Assembly: GCA_905221605.1 (NCBI GenBank)
Contig: CAJNDS010002149.1
Coordinates: 479,972-543,971 of the forward strand
Source of the DNA: Symbiodinium natans
Lineage: Eukaryota > Sar > Dinophyceae > Suessiales > Symbiodiniaceae
Length of the DNA: 64,000 nt
Reading direction: 5' to 3'
Below, piece after piece: positions 44,421 through 54,556 of the stretch. How positions within the stretch are numbered: the first letter of the stretch is position 1; each line of letters starts with the position of its first letter. The translations under genes and the position numbers were made by a program. The notes under the pieces are model-generated. The model saw only the letters and a program-made list of their open reading frames with translations, made no database searches and was not told where the DNA came from.

Positions 44421-44669
44421 ATGGAGTACTATTGGAGTACTCCTCTGAAGCCGAGGTACCTGGATGCTTTGGACAAGTCTGCCTTTGTCGGCTTGGGAAG
44501 CTTTGCCTCGACAAGGGCGACAAGGGTAACCACCCATACTACTAGGATCCTGCAAAACAGACACCACAGTGAACAAGATGGATATATTACATATATATCT
44601 ATATATGTTTTTCTTTTTTCTTTAGGGGGCTGCGCCATGAGCGGGCAGCGCAGGCAGCCCGAGGTGTAG
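44421..44669 (+). CDS. Hypothetical ORF, 82 codons
   Basis: From ATG 44421: MEYYWSTPLKPRYLDALDKS, AFVGLGSFASTRATRVTTHT. The first 50 residues are natural. After about 44570 the frame enters a TATATATC repeat and becomes Ile/Tyr-rich, so the real product probably ends or is spliced near the CACCACAG|TGAACAAG region. No domain recognised. Confidence 0.35.
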   Translation: MEYYWSTPLKPRYLDALDKSAFVGLGSFASTRATRVTTHTTRILQNRHHSEQDGYITYISIYVFLFSLGGCAMSGQRRQPEV

Positions 44670-44911
44670 GATTTCAAAGGCGGACCGCATGGGTTTGACG
44701 CCGGGTTCATGTCAAAGCCAGGACCTCGCAACCCTATAGGCATTGAGCTCAAAGACCTTGAGCTCAAAGACCTCGAAACCTGAATGCCATAAAAACCCAA
44801 GCCACGAGCTTGAAAAACGCTAAAAATGCCTTAAAACCAGCTGCATCCACGCCACGGAACCCACAGCCACATCGAGGCGAAAGGGTTATTGTCCACCCGT
44901 GGGCCGTCATC

Positions 44912-44998
44912 TCATCGCTGATGCTCCTGATGCGCTACGGGCGTCCCGGACTGGGGCCGCTGATGCTCATGATGGGCGTTCCGGCATCCCGGACTGAC
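44912..44998. repeat. GATGCTC-(C/A)TGATG module, two copies
   Basis: GCTGATGCTCCTGATGCGC (44917-44935) and GCTGATGCTCATGATGGGC (44958-44976), each followed within about 10-15 bases by TCCCGGACTG. The same CATGATGCTC...TCCGGA layout appears near 62.8 kb, so this is a dispersed repeat. Confidence 0.6.
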
Positions 44999-46248
<1,250 letters not shown>

Positions 46249-46440
46249 GACCCAATCAAGATCTGGCGCGAGAAGCGGCGGCGGATCCAGCTCTACCGAA
46301 GGGGCGAGGTGCCGAAAGGGTGCCAGAGGATGAGCTCGGATTGAGAGTTTGGCCCAGTGAGCCTGGTGAAGCCAGTGAGAGAAAAACCCGAACAATTTCG
46401 GCCGCCCGACGAGGCCCCGATGCGACGTGTGTGGGAGTTG
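46249..46440 (+). CDS. Two exon-like blocks in the same frame, unknown product
   Basis: After GGCCCATGCAG the frame reads DPIKIWREKRRRIQLYRRGE then VPKGCQR and hits TGA at 46342-46344. In the same frame it resumes VSLVKPVREKPEQFRPPDEA then PMRRVWELEQ, ending at GAGCAG|GTGGCAG, a possible GT donor. Either a short intron removes the TGA, or the copy is broken. Both blocks are rich in Arg, Lys, Glu and Pro, like a small basic protein. Confidence 0.35.
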
Positions 46441-46827
46441 GAGCAGGTGGCAGCAGTACAAAGGGTTGCAGTGTTTTGCTTCACTTTGGGCCTTGTGCAT
46501 GCCAACATTCTGATCGTTGGAGCGGGGTGCAGTGAAGGCACTCTCATGCTCGATGCTGCAGGTCATCTAGAATCCGGGCCCGCTGACGGGATTCGCAGTG
46601 CCCAATACAAATAGAATCTGGATACCGTGCGTCTCTATACACCCGAGATATGCACAGATGTGCTCCAATGAAACTATTCTCTGTCCAGCTGTTTAGTATG
46701 TTGTGATTGCGCTTACTGTCTGTGTGCCAGCAGTGTATCCTTTCTGACCAGGCCTTTGTCGATCTGATGTACGTGGCCACCACAGGCAAGGATCTCCGTC
46801 AATACGTCGAGCCCTTGGCTTTTTCAG

Positions 46828-46923
46828 GCTTGGCTTCCACGAAACCAAGCCCAAGTTGGCGAGGTTGTTGCAGTAGCTACCAACAGCACTGTGACCAACT
46901 CCGCAGCGATTTTTGTGCACAAG
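46828..46923 (+). CDS. Internal exon, unknown product
   Basis: The acceptor TTGGCTTTTTCAG precedes 32 codons, AWLPRNQAQVGEVVAVATNS then TVTNSAAIFVHK, ending near CACAAG. A second frame (46707-46982, DQAFVDLMYVATTGKDLRQY) is also coding-like just upstream and overlaps, so one of the two may be wrong or out of register. Confidence 0.3.
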
Positions 46924-47268
46924 CTGACATGGAGGTGTTCTGGCTTCTGGCTTCGGTTTGTCAATTTTTTCTGGGGGTCTAGGGGGGTGTAGGGGTGTGT
47001 AGGGTTCAGGTTCGTTGTACAGGGGAGTCAAGTGGATCTTCACTGCCTGCTGTTTCAGTGACATGGCGTAGGCCACTTGGACTTGTTTTGGGGGTGCTCG
47101 CCCGCAGTCTAAACCCTAACCCCTAAGCCCCAAAGAAAGCAGGGAAGCCAACGATTGGGAGATCCCGGCTCCTTGCGGGAATCAACGAGGGGTTGTTGGT
47201 GGATGTTCATGGGGTTTCTAGGGTGCTGCTCATGAGGCTGTTTCTGGGGTCCGAAAGGACCTCCTCAG

Positions 47269-47454
47269 GTCTTCGGTGTGGGCGACGACTCCCACCACCA
47301 GCAGCGCGGCACCGACTTCCTTGCGGACCCGGGGCGGGATTGGGACAGGCGCACAGTGCTTGATGAAACTTTTCCTCGCAGATGGCAGATGCATGCTTTC
47401 ACAGTTCGCATCAGTTCACATCTCCGTGTGGCGTGGGGACACAAGGGCAACTAG
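47269..47454 (+). CDS. Terminal exon without a start codon, unknown product
   Basis: After GGACCTCCTCAG the frame gives 61 residues, VFGVGDDSHHQQRGTDFLAD, PGRDWDRRTVLDETFPRRWQ, MHAFTVRISSHLRVAWGHKG N, then TAG. Asp/Arg/His-rich and free of low complexity, so a good exon candidate. It may belong to the same gene as the exon at 46828-46923 (intron 345 bases with TAGGG-like scraps and CCCTAAACCC). Confidence 0.4.
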   Translation, partial: VFGVGDDSHHQQRGTDFLADPGRDWDRRTVLDETFPRRWQMHAFTVRISSHLRVAWGHKGN

Positions 47455-47693
47455 TGTAGCATGACATGGGTGCATCTCGGGTAAATAATTGCTTCAGGTG
47501 TTTTAAGCGCTCGCCGTGGGAAGCCACCCGTACACTCCTGCCGTGTGAGGATACTCGAGACACTTTGGGAGGCCGGATGATGTGTAGGGCAGCCATCATT
47601 CCAGAAAAAGGTAAGCTTGTATCGAGTCGTCAAAAACTCGCAATCCACTCAATATGAGCAATGGTAATGTCGTAATAAGTGCAGCACGCTGTT

Positions 47694-47740
47694 TCTCTCT
47701 CTCTCTCTCTTTCTCTCCCTCTGCCTCTCCCTCTCTCCCT

Positions 47741-47785
<45 letters not shown>
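47694..47785. repeat. CT microsatellite
   Basis: About 90 bases of CTCTCT with CCCTCT interruptions. The Arg/Glu frame on the minus strand is a by-product. Confidence 0.95.
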
Positions 47786-47787
<2 letters not shown>

Positions 47788-48020
47788 GGCTGTCGCGCAC
47801 GGCTGGCCACGCCCCCAAGCAGACGAGGACGTAGGTACGGGTGCGAGGGTGGGGGTCGTTGTTTTTTTCTCCTGAGGACTGACCTAAGCAAGTGCCACCC
47901 TGGCTTCTCCATTCCGGGAACACTCGCCGCAAGCCTGCGAACAGTCAAACTCAGTGCAGCGTATATACGAGCGCAAGGACTCCGGCTCGATTGTTCAACG
48001 AGAAAGATTGCCACAAGAGC

Positions 48021-48150
48021 CCGAAGTGCGAACCCTGTCCCACCAGTCGGTTCGCGGTTCGCAGTGCGCCGAAGCCATTCTGCGGCGACTGCGAAACGAA
48101 TAATGCTATCATGGTTGTTAGGACCGACAGACTTCGAGTCTGTGACTCCT
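48021..48150 (-). repeat. tRNA-like (SINE-like) relic
   Basis: On the minus strand TGGCTTCGGCGCA (A-box-like) is followed about 30 bases later by GGGTTCGCACTTC (B-box-like). A CAGACTCGAAGTCTG hairpin, like an anticodon arm, lies about 65 bases upstream. The order and length do not fit an intact tRNA, so this is a decayed tRNA-derived sequence at best. Confidence 0.3.
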
Positions 48151-48485
48151 TGCCCCGGCGGCTTTCTGCGTTCAAGCGCTGAAAAGCCGTGCACACAAAG
48201 CGCATCACCGCCTCCCGTCTCACAATGACTAAGACTAAGCAAGGCATACTAAGGCTTAAAGACCGGAGACCTGTGGGAAGACCGCGAGAACTTTTGCAAC
48301 GACCATCGGCGGCGGCTGTCAGTTGATCCGAAGTACAATAAGATGTCACTCCCCTGCCTTACGTTCGTTTTGCTTTCGCACCTCCTCCGGAACAGAAGAT
48401 GCATGCAGGAGTTGATGGTAGCAAACGACCGGGACGAGACGTGAGTCTTAAATCTCAAGCCCGAAAACCCATAAAACTCCCCAAA

Positions 48486-48790
48486 CCCGATGTTGGAGGC
48501 TGGCCGGTGAACCACTTGGGGGCCCGTGCCATCGTGGACTTCGTGGAGCGCCGAGGCAAGCCTGAGATTGCTGCCTCTTGCTCCTTTTGGGGGTTTAGGA
48601 GTTTAAGGTTTGGCACATTAGCTTCTTGCTGTTGGGATGGATCTTTCCAAGAGCTGTTGTAGCTTTGGGGGCGGGTGTTTCCCCCAGCCGCCAGCACCCC
48701 TCAGGCTTTGAAGTGCTGAAGCTACGGCTCTTCGGAAATATGGAGTTCCTGATTTGGCAGCCGGGGCACCCTGTGGGTTTCTCTGGGTGA
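48486..48790 (+). CDS. Two-exon fragment, GC-AG intron, unknown product
   Basis: Exon one (about 48500-48555) encodes GGWPVNHLGARAIVDFVERR. Exon two (48705-about 48784) follows ACCCCTCAG and encodes FEVLKLRLFGNMEFLIWQPG then HPVGFSG. They join in phase 1 through a 149-base intron, CGAG|GCAAGC ... CTCAG|GCTTTG, giving VERRGFEVLKLRLFGN. The intron carries a GGGTTTAGGAGTTTAAGG scrap. Function unknown. Confidence 0.45.
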
Positions 48791-49824
48791 TCTCTTTGGA
48801 GGGCGTTGGAGGGGGGCTCCGCTGGTTGCTTCTTGGGAATTGGGGCTCTTTGTGACTCTTTTTCGGGGGACCCTTCGAAATCCAAATTCGAAGGAAGCCT
48901 GCCATCAAGCCTTAAGACCCTGCGTGATCCTACGTGAATCCAGCAGCCCCGAGAAGGGACCTTTTGCCAACCAACCCTAAACTTTCAAAACCCTAAACAC
49001 TGAACGCTAAAAAGTTACTAAAGGGAAAAAACCCTAGACCCTAAAACCACCAAACACCTACAACTCCCCAAGCCTCCTGCAAGGCAAAGACCTCTCAGAG
49101 AACTGTGCAGCGGAAAGTTGGCAGCGCCAACCTTAAACGCCCTAAAGGCCTTGAAAACCTCATAATATCCGACAACCTCATAATATCCTCAACCCGTCTT
49201 ACCACCATTAACCACCCCCAAACAACAAAAACCATCTCATGAAAATGCATTGACCGAAGATGCAGCCACAGGCCGGGCCCCTCCTCCGCGGCGGCGCCCG
49301 TTGCGGAGCGAGGTTGAGGGTTCTGCGGCTTCTACTGAGGGGTTCTTTCGGAGATTAAGCGGGGGATCGTAGTTTCCGGGAATCCGCATGTTCCGCTAGG
49401 AGCGCCGCTTCTGCACTGCCTTCGCTCCGAAGTGGGGCAGCCGAGGGCTCAGGGTTTGTGTGGGAAGGATTTAGGGTTTAGGGTTTAGCATTTAGGGTTT
49501 AGGGTTTAGTGTTTAGGGTTTGGGGTTTAAGGTGTAGGGTTTAAGGCTTAAGGTGTAGCATTTAGGTTGAGAGTTTAGGGTATGTATCAGTGTACGCGTG
49601 TTTTCGCTCGCGTAGCTTAGTAGCCCCACCCCCCCACCCGAGATACTTTGAGGTTCCTGCATGGGAGGCTTGCTTGGGTTTTCTTGCAGAAAGGAGGGCA
49701 GAGGCCTCGGCCCCTGCTTGAGAGACCTTTCAAAGCCAAAGAGACCCCCTCATGGGGTCATGGGGGGAGGTCTGAGGAAACTGAGCAAAGTTCAGATGGC
49801 AGAAATGCCAAGAAGCTTGAGGGT
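48791..49824. other. Telomere-like scraps, no firm gene
   Basis: CCCTAAA-type scraps at 48973-49050 and TTTAGGG-type scraps with variants (GTGTAGGG, GTTTAAGG) at 49465-49580, opposite orientations. The rest shows short frames only. Confidence 0.5.
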
Positions 49825-50145
49825 TCAAGGCAAGTGAACCCCTTCGCATGTTCGTGCACGATCCTTAGGTCCAACAGCAAACGGATGTGATGAAAGCGCC
49901 CCCCCTACTTGCCGTTGCCAGTTGGCGAGTTCCCACCCAGGCATCATGCAGTTTCTCAATGACGGACGTCGTGAGGCTGCGCGCGGGGGACTTTTGGGTC
50001 TTTTGAGTGCACAAATTGGCTCAAAACCTCCCAACAACTGAAGCTCTGCTTCAGTGGGTCGCAGGGCGCGCGGGATAAATTTAGAAGATGCCCCTGCTGC
50101 CCTGTTGAAGTTAGTTGTCAGGCTTGCAGGCGGACTGGGGAGCAT
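49825..50145 (-). CDS. Hypothetical minus-strand ORF, 106 codons
   Basis: ATG at 50145: MLPSPPASLTTNFNRAAGAS, SKFIPRALRPTEAELQLLGG, FEPICALKRPKSPPRAASRR, then NCMMPGWELANWQRQVGGAL to stop. Natural composition with a basic Pro/Arg middle. No domain recognised; the overlapping plus frame (49648-49890) is less convincing. Confidence 0.35.
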   Translation of the reverse strand: MLPSPPASLTTNFNRAAGASSKFIPRALRPTEAELQLLGGFEPICALKRPKSPPRAASRRPSLRNCMMPGWELANWQRQVGGALSSHPFAVGPKDRARTCEGVHLP

Positions 50146-50679
50146 GAGCGGAATGATGCGGCACGTGATCTGACAGGAATCAAGCCTTGGTCGTACCTTT
50201 TCTCGAGAAGTGAGAGGGGAGAAGACAGAAGGGAGAAGAGAGAAGACAAAGGAGAGAGGACAACTCGGAGACCTGAACCTAAACCCTACACCTACAACCC
50301 TGTAAAACCCTCGAGAGAGCCAGGGCTGCTCTCAGTGGACGGATGAAAGAATGAGAGCAAAGAATGAGTCCGCAAGTCGAGAAACAAGTCTCCGAGATGC
50401 CAGAAGTGTCCTCGTCTCAAGGGGCAGCACGCGGGGTGCACGGCTGTTCACTAACGAAGTTGGCCTTAGCCTTCGGGCATTACCAGGATTCGGTGCATTG
50501 CATGTCATTGTACTGGACATGGCGAGCCGCCACAGCGTGAAGGGCGCGGCTGAGCTGGCATCTCCGGCTTCTCAAGCAGCCAGGCTGAGGCAAAACAGTC
50601 CTGCTCTGGGCTTCCATCAGAGCTCCTTAGCCTCTTTAGCTGCTTTCCCACATGACCTGTCTTCCCCATCTAATTGCTC

Positions 50680-51434
50680 ATGCGTCATTCGAGTTGTTCT
50701 CCTTGTGGCAGTTGCAAGTCTCTCGTCATCGGCCTCACGGGCTGCACACGCTCGGGGAAGAGCTGGCTGGCCAAAGTCCTTAAGGCGCGCCTGGTCGAGG
50801 CTGGCTTGGGCGTGCGGGTGGTGGGCCAGGAGAAGGGGGTGGTTTTTTTAAAAAGACCTTCGGTCCGTACATGTCCGTAGCTGTCATACCAATTCCACAG
50901 CTGTCGGGGGCCTTTGATCAGGACAGCTACTGGGAGCGCCCGATTCTTGTAAAGGTGGCAGGGGCAAAGCGCGAGTCTCAAGAGGAGCCGGAATGTACCA
51001 ATCACAAGGCCTTTGCAAAGGCCATCCGCGATGCGAGCTGTTCACACGACGTGGTTATTGCTGAGGGCTTCCAACTTCTGCACAGCCCGGAAGTGTACAG
51101 CCAGCTCACGCTCTGCTACTCTTTGGAGCTGTCCTGGGAGGAGGCGCGGCGGCGCCGGACGCAGGGCTGCGGAAGGCTAAACCCAAACCCATTGAGCTCC
51201 TCTGACTTCGATGACCTTGCATGGCCTGCCCATGAGCGCTATGTTGCCCAGTCGGTGTTTCCTCTTGTCAAGGAGGGTAAGGTCGTCGAGCTGCCGAGTC
51301 CAAGCAGCGAAGAAGATGTGACGCTGATCGCCACTCGCATTCTCGCAGCGACGGGCGTGCCCAAGCTCTCTGCTGAGTTGTACAGACATGGACAGGACGC
51401 AGGAGTCACAGGAGCCGACGGCGACAGAAGGTAA
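50680..51434 (+). CDS. Nicotinamide-riboside/uridine-kinase-like P-loop kinase, two exons
   Basis: Exon one (50680-50829) has P-loop GCTRSGKS at residues 21-28. Exon two (50922-51434) starts DSYWERP. Joining CAG to GAC across a 92-base intron gives VVGQDSYW, matching the conserved Q-D after the first beta-strand in NRK/uridine-kinase proteins. Later features are Walker-B-like strand DVVIAEGFQLL (93-103), an Arg-rich lid EEARRRRT (123-130) and the DLAWPAHERY motif (149-157), where NRK has HVWP. Total 220 residues, close to NRK1 (about 199). Likely phosphorylates nicotinamide riboside or a related nucleoside in the cytosol. The intron would start GAGAAG and end TCAG (GA-AG). The ATG at 50680 is the first in frame; an upstream exon is not excluded. 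AGAAG|GTAAAC near the stop could be another donor. Confidence 0.75.
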
Positions 51435-51809
51435 ACAGAGACTTGAGCAGATGAGCGGGGATGGAGATAGGCTTCAGCTGACCATGTTTTGAGGCAAATC
51501 CGCAAACCAGCTCCAAGGGTTTGAAGGGCAGAAGAAAGGGGTGCTCTCTCAAAACGCGCTTCGAGCGCTTTCTTTGCGCTTAGCAAGTCTCTCTTCTCAC
51601 GATTGTTGCCAGCGCCGTTGTCAGGGCTTGGCCTCGCCGGTGCCGCCCTGGGTGGCCAACGTCTCTGGGCTGCATCCGCCCCCCCCCCCCACAAACGCAC
51701 TGCAGAAGTTTACATGTAAAGACATTCTTGTTTGAAGTAACACTCTCTCTCTCTCTCGCTTCAGCCACTACAGTCTTCTTGTATACATATTCTGTCCCTG
51801 TCGGTGCAG

Positions 51810-51863
51810 GCCAGTGACGACATCCCTACTCTGGAGGCGCGGATCTTGCCGCATCTGATCTGA
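51810..51863 (+). CDS. Terminal mini-exon
   Basis: TCTGTCCCTGTCGGTGCAG is followed by ASDDIPTLEARILPHLI and TGA. The acceptor is strong. It lies 376 bases after the kinase ORF and could be its alternative last exon (a GTAAAC donor sits at 51432), but the phase of that join gives a different peptide, so the link is open. Confidence 0.35.
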   Translation, partial: ASDDIPTLEARILPHLI

Positions 51864-52238
51864 GTCCCTCGGCAAGCCGGTCACACCCATGTCTTTTTCA
51901 CACTACTTTCGCGGTCAGATGTTTTGGGAATGTGTTTCACGATTCACCTGGACAGGGGCTACAGAAAGGGCGGACCTTCAATCTCTTCGGAGCCTTGGCA
52001 GGGAGGGAGTCCCTTGTGTTAGTGTTTAGGGTTGACAGGGTTTTAGGTTTTCAGGGTTCAGGGTTGTCGTCCGGCTCTTGATCAAGGGAGGGCTTGCTCT
52101 AGTGTTGGTCTTCCCGCAGCGAGGTCTCAGATACTCAGAACCATCCAAGACCCTGAGGCCTAAACCCAAAACTATTCAACCCTAAAGCTTCCGAAAATCT
52201 AACCTTCCAGATGCTGAACATGAGAACCCTCTCTGCAG
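51864..52238. other. Intron-like region with telomere-like scraps
   Basis: TTTAGGGTT and GGGTTTTAGG around 52020-52070 and CCTAAACCC/CCCTAAAG around 52158-52190. No coding seen. Confidence 0.4.
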
Positions 52239-52348
52239 GGCTTCAGGGCCCCCACCTCCCAGCTCAAGGAGCTCGCAATGTGATGCTCCTGCAAAATGGC
52301 CGTGTCTACGGCTCGCCCCACGTGGCCCAGCGCAGCGGAGACATGTAG
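52239..52348 (+). CDS. Terminal exon, unknown product
   Basis: After ACCCTCTCTGCAG a frame reads LQGPHLPAQGARNVMLLQNG then RVYGSPHVAQRSGDM and TAG (35 codons, phase 1 entry). Compact and natural. Upstream exon not identified. Confidence 0.4.
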
Positions 52349-53022
52349 AGCATTCTTGAGAACTCGTTTTTGAGGGTCCAGGGTTTAGGGCTCAGCGCCT
52401 GCGATGCTTTAGAGTGGAGGGGATGCAATTCACGAAGCCGATTCCCTGACAGCGACTCGGGATGCGGATGCAGATTGCGCAGCGTGCGGATGTTTAGGCT
52501 TCATGGCCACTTTGAGAGATATTGCTCAGGGTTCAGTTTCATCGACTGAGGGGCAGGGCTACCACATGGAGCGCCTCCTGCCATGCCAGACGAGCCATGG
52601 CAACCGTGTTTATATCTTACAGGCGTTACATGGGTTTGAGGTTTTGCTTGCTGGTTCTCAGTAGGGGTTGCAGAGGTTCTATCGGGCATACATGAGGTCC
52701 TTAATTTCCCAAATCCCTATGAAGAGGTAGCAACTATGGGGAAGACAATTTTGCCACATTGGGAACCCCATAAAAGCGGGACTTCTGGGATGTGCAGGGT
52801 TGACCAATCGTCATGGCTTTATGAACTCCACAAACCCTATAAACCCCATATACTCTGCAAGCCCCCCATGCGCCTTCCCATAGTACTGGAATGGCCGAGG
52901 GTTTAGGGGTCAGGGTTTTGGGGAGGCTTTGGCACAAGGCAGCAGGGGCAGTTAATTCGGATCGCCCGTGACTTACGACACCATATGTTTTTGATTTCGA
53001 GCTGCTTCCGTCTGGCCTGCAG

Positions 53023-53077
53023 CCAGCCTTACGTCTATGTCGTGGATTGCCTCTATGCCGTTTTCAAGCAGATGTAA
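53023..53077 (+). CDS. Terminal mini-exon, unknown product
   Basis: After CGTCTGGCCTGCAG the frame gives QPYVYVVDCLYAVFKQM and TAA. Short, hydrophobic and natural. It may be the end of a gene whose other exons lie in the 52.4-53.0 kb region, where nothing else was firm. Confidence 0.3.
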
Positions 53078-53110
53078 GAGTATATATGGTCCGGCGTCTG
53101 GCGTGTCTGC

Positions 53111-53163
53111 CCCCCCCCCCCCCCCCATGGCATGGTCAGGTACGGGGGGGGGGGGGGGGGGGG
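53111..53163. repeat. Paired poly-C and poly-G runs
   Basis: About 17 C (53110-53126) and about 20 G (53143-53163) separated by about 16 bases. They could fold on each other or form quadruplex/i-motif structures. Run lengths may be sequencing or assembly estimates. Confidence 0.8.
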
Positions 53164-53227
53164 CCGACTGTGAGCACACCCTCTGCAATACCCGTGTTTT
53201 GTGAGTGTTGCGCCTTCGGTTGAGGGA

Positions 53228-54332
53228 CCCGAAACCCGAAACCCGAAACCCTAAACCCTAAACCCTAAACCCAAAACCCTAAACCACAACCACCGCCCCA
53301 CAGGGCCACAGGGGGGGGCAGCCACAGTTCCAGACAAACCCCAAACCCCAAACCCCAAACCCCAACCCCCCAAACCCCAAACCCCAAACCCCAAACCCCA
53401 AACCCCAAACCCCAAACCCCAAACCCCAACCCCAAACCCCCAAACCCCAAACCCCAAACCCCAAACCCCAAACCCCAAACCCCAAACCCCAAACCCCAAA
53501 CCCCAAACCCCAAACCCCAAACCCCAAACCCCAAACCCCAAACCCCAAACCCCAAACCCCAAACCCCAAACCCCAAACCCCAAACCCAAAAACCCCAAAC
53601 CCCAAACCCCCAAACCCCAACCCCAAACCCCAAACCCCAAACCCCAACCCCAACCCAAACCCCAAACCCCAAACCCCAAACCCCAAACCCCAAACCCAAA
53701 CCCCAAACAAAAACCCCCAAACCCCAAACCCCAACCCCAAACCCCAAACCCAAACCCCCCCAAACCCCAAACCCCAAACCCCAAACCCCAAACCCCAAAC
53801 CCAAACCCCAAACCCCAAACCCCCCAAACCCCAAACCCCAAACCCCCCCAAACCCCCCCAAACCCAAACCCCAACCCCACCCCAAACCCCAAACCCCAAA
53901 CCCCACCCCAAACCCCAAACCCCAAACCCCCCCAAACCCCAAAACCCCAAACCCCAAACCCCAAACCAAACCCCAAACCCCAAACCCAAACCCCAAACCC
54001 CAAACCCCAAACCCCAAACCCCAAACCCCAAACCCCAAACCCCAAACCCCAAACCCCAAACCCCAAACCCCAAACCCCAAACCCCAAACCCCCAAACCCC
54101 AAACCCTAAACCCTAAACCCTAAACCCTAAACCCTAAACCCTACCACCCTAAACCACCCACCCTAAACCACCACAACCACACAGGGCCGGGCGGGGGGAG
54201 CCACAGTTCCAGACAAACCCTAAATCCTAAACCTAAACCCTAAACCCAAAGCCCTAAACCACCACAACCACCACCCCACAGGGCCACAGGGGCGGGGGGA
54301 GCCACAGGGGGGGGGGGGGGGGGGTTCCAGAC
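53228..54332. repeat. CCCCAAA array with CCCTAAA flanks and three copies of a unique unit
   Basis: A core of about 760 bases of CCCCAAA (53340-54100) with single-base-length variants is bordered by true CCCTAAA repeats on both sides. A unique unit (CCACAACCACC..., CACAGGGCCACAGGGG, GCCACAGTTCCAGAC) occurs at 53284-53340, 54168-54220 and 54259-54332. The long Gly/Val/Leu/Phe/Trp frames on the minus strand, open in all three phases, are by-products of the 7-base unit. Confidence 0.95.
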
Positions 54333-54556
54333 CATGGGGGGGGGGGGGGGAGGTGGGGGCCGCCAAGCACTGGACCATATATCTCTATAATTTGTTATTT
54401 CCTCTACGTCGTGGGGTACCTCTTTGGGACCCCGTGCAGGCTTTGGGTTGCATCTTTCAATTTGCCATGGTCAATCATCAGATGATGGTTCGCCAGCACA
54501 ATACCGAACTCCTAGCCAGGCTTGCCTCCAACTTTTTCTGACACTGGAGGTCGAAT

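Noticed and set aside
53251-54102. Three overlapping minus frames of 264-283 codons, Gly/Leu/Phe/Trp-rich
   Set aside because: All three phases are open with the same heptad peptide, as expected from a 7-base repeat without stops; not selection for coding.
49000-54350. The window as a true chromosome end
   Set aside because: Telomere-like arrays are internal, in both orientations, and flanked by unique coding DNA on both sides.
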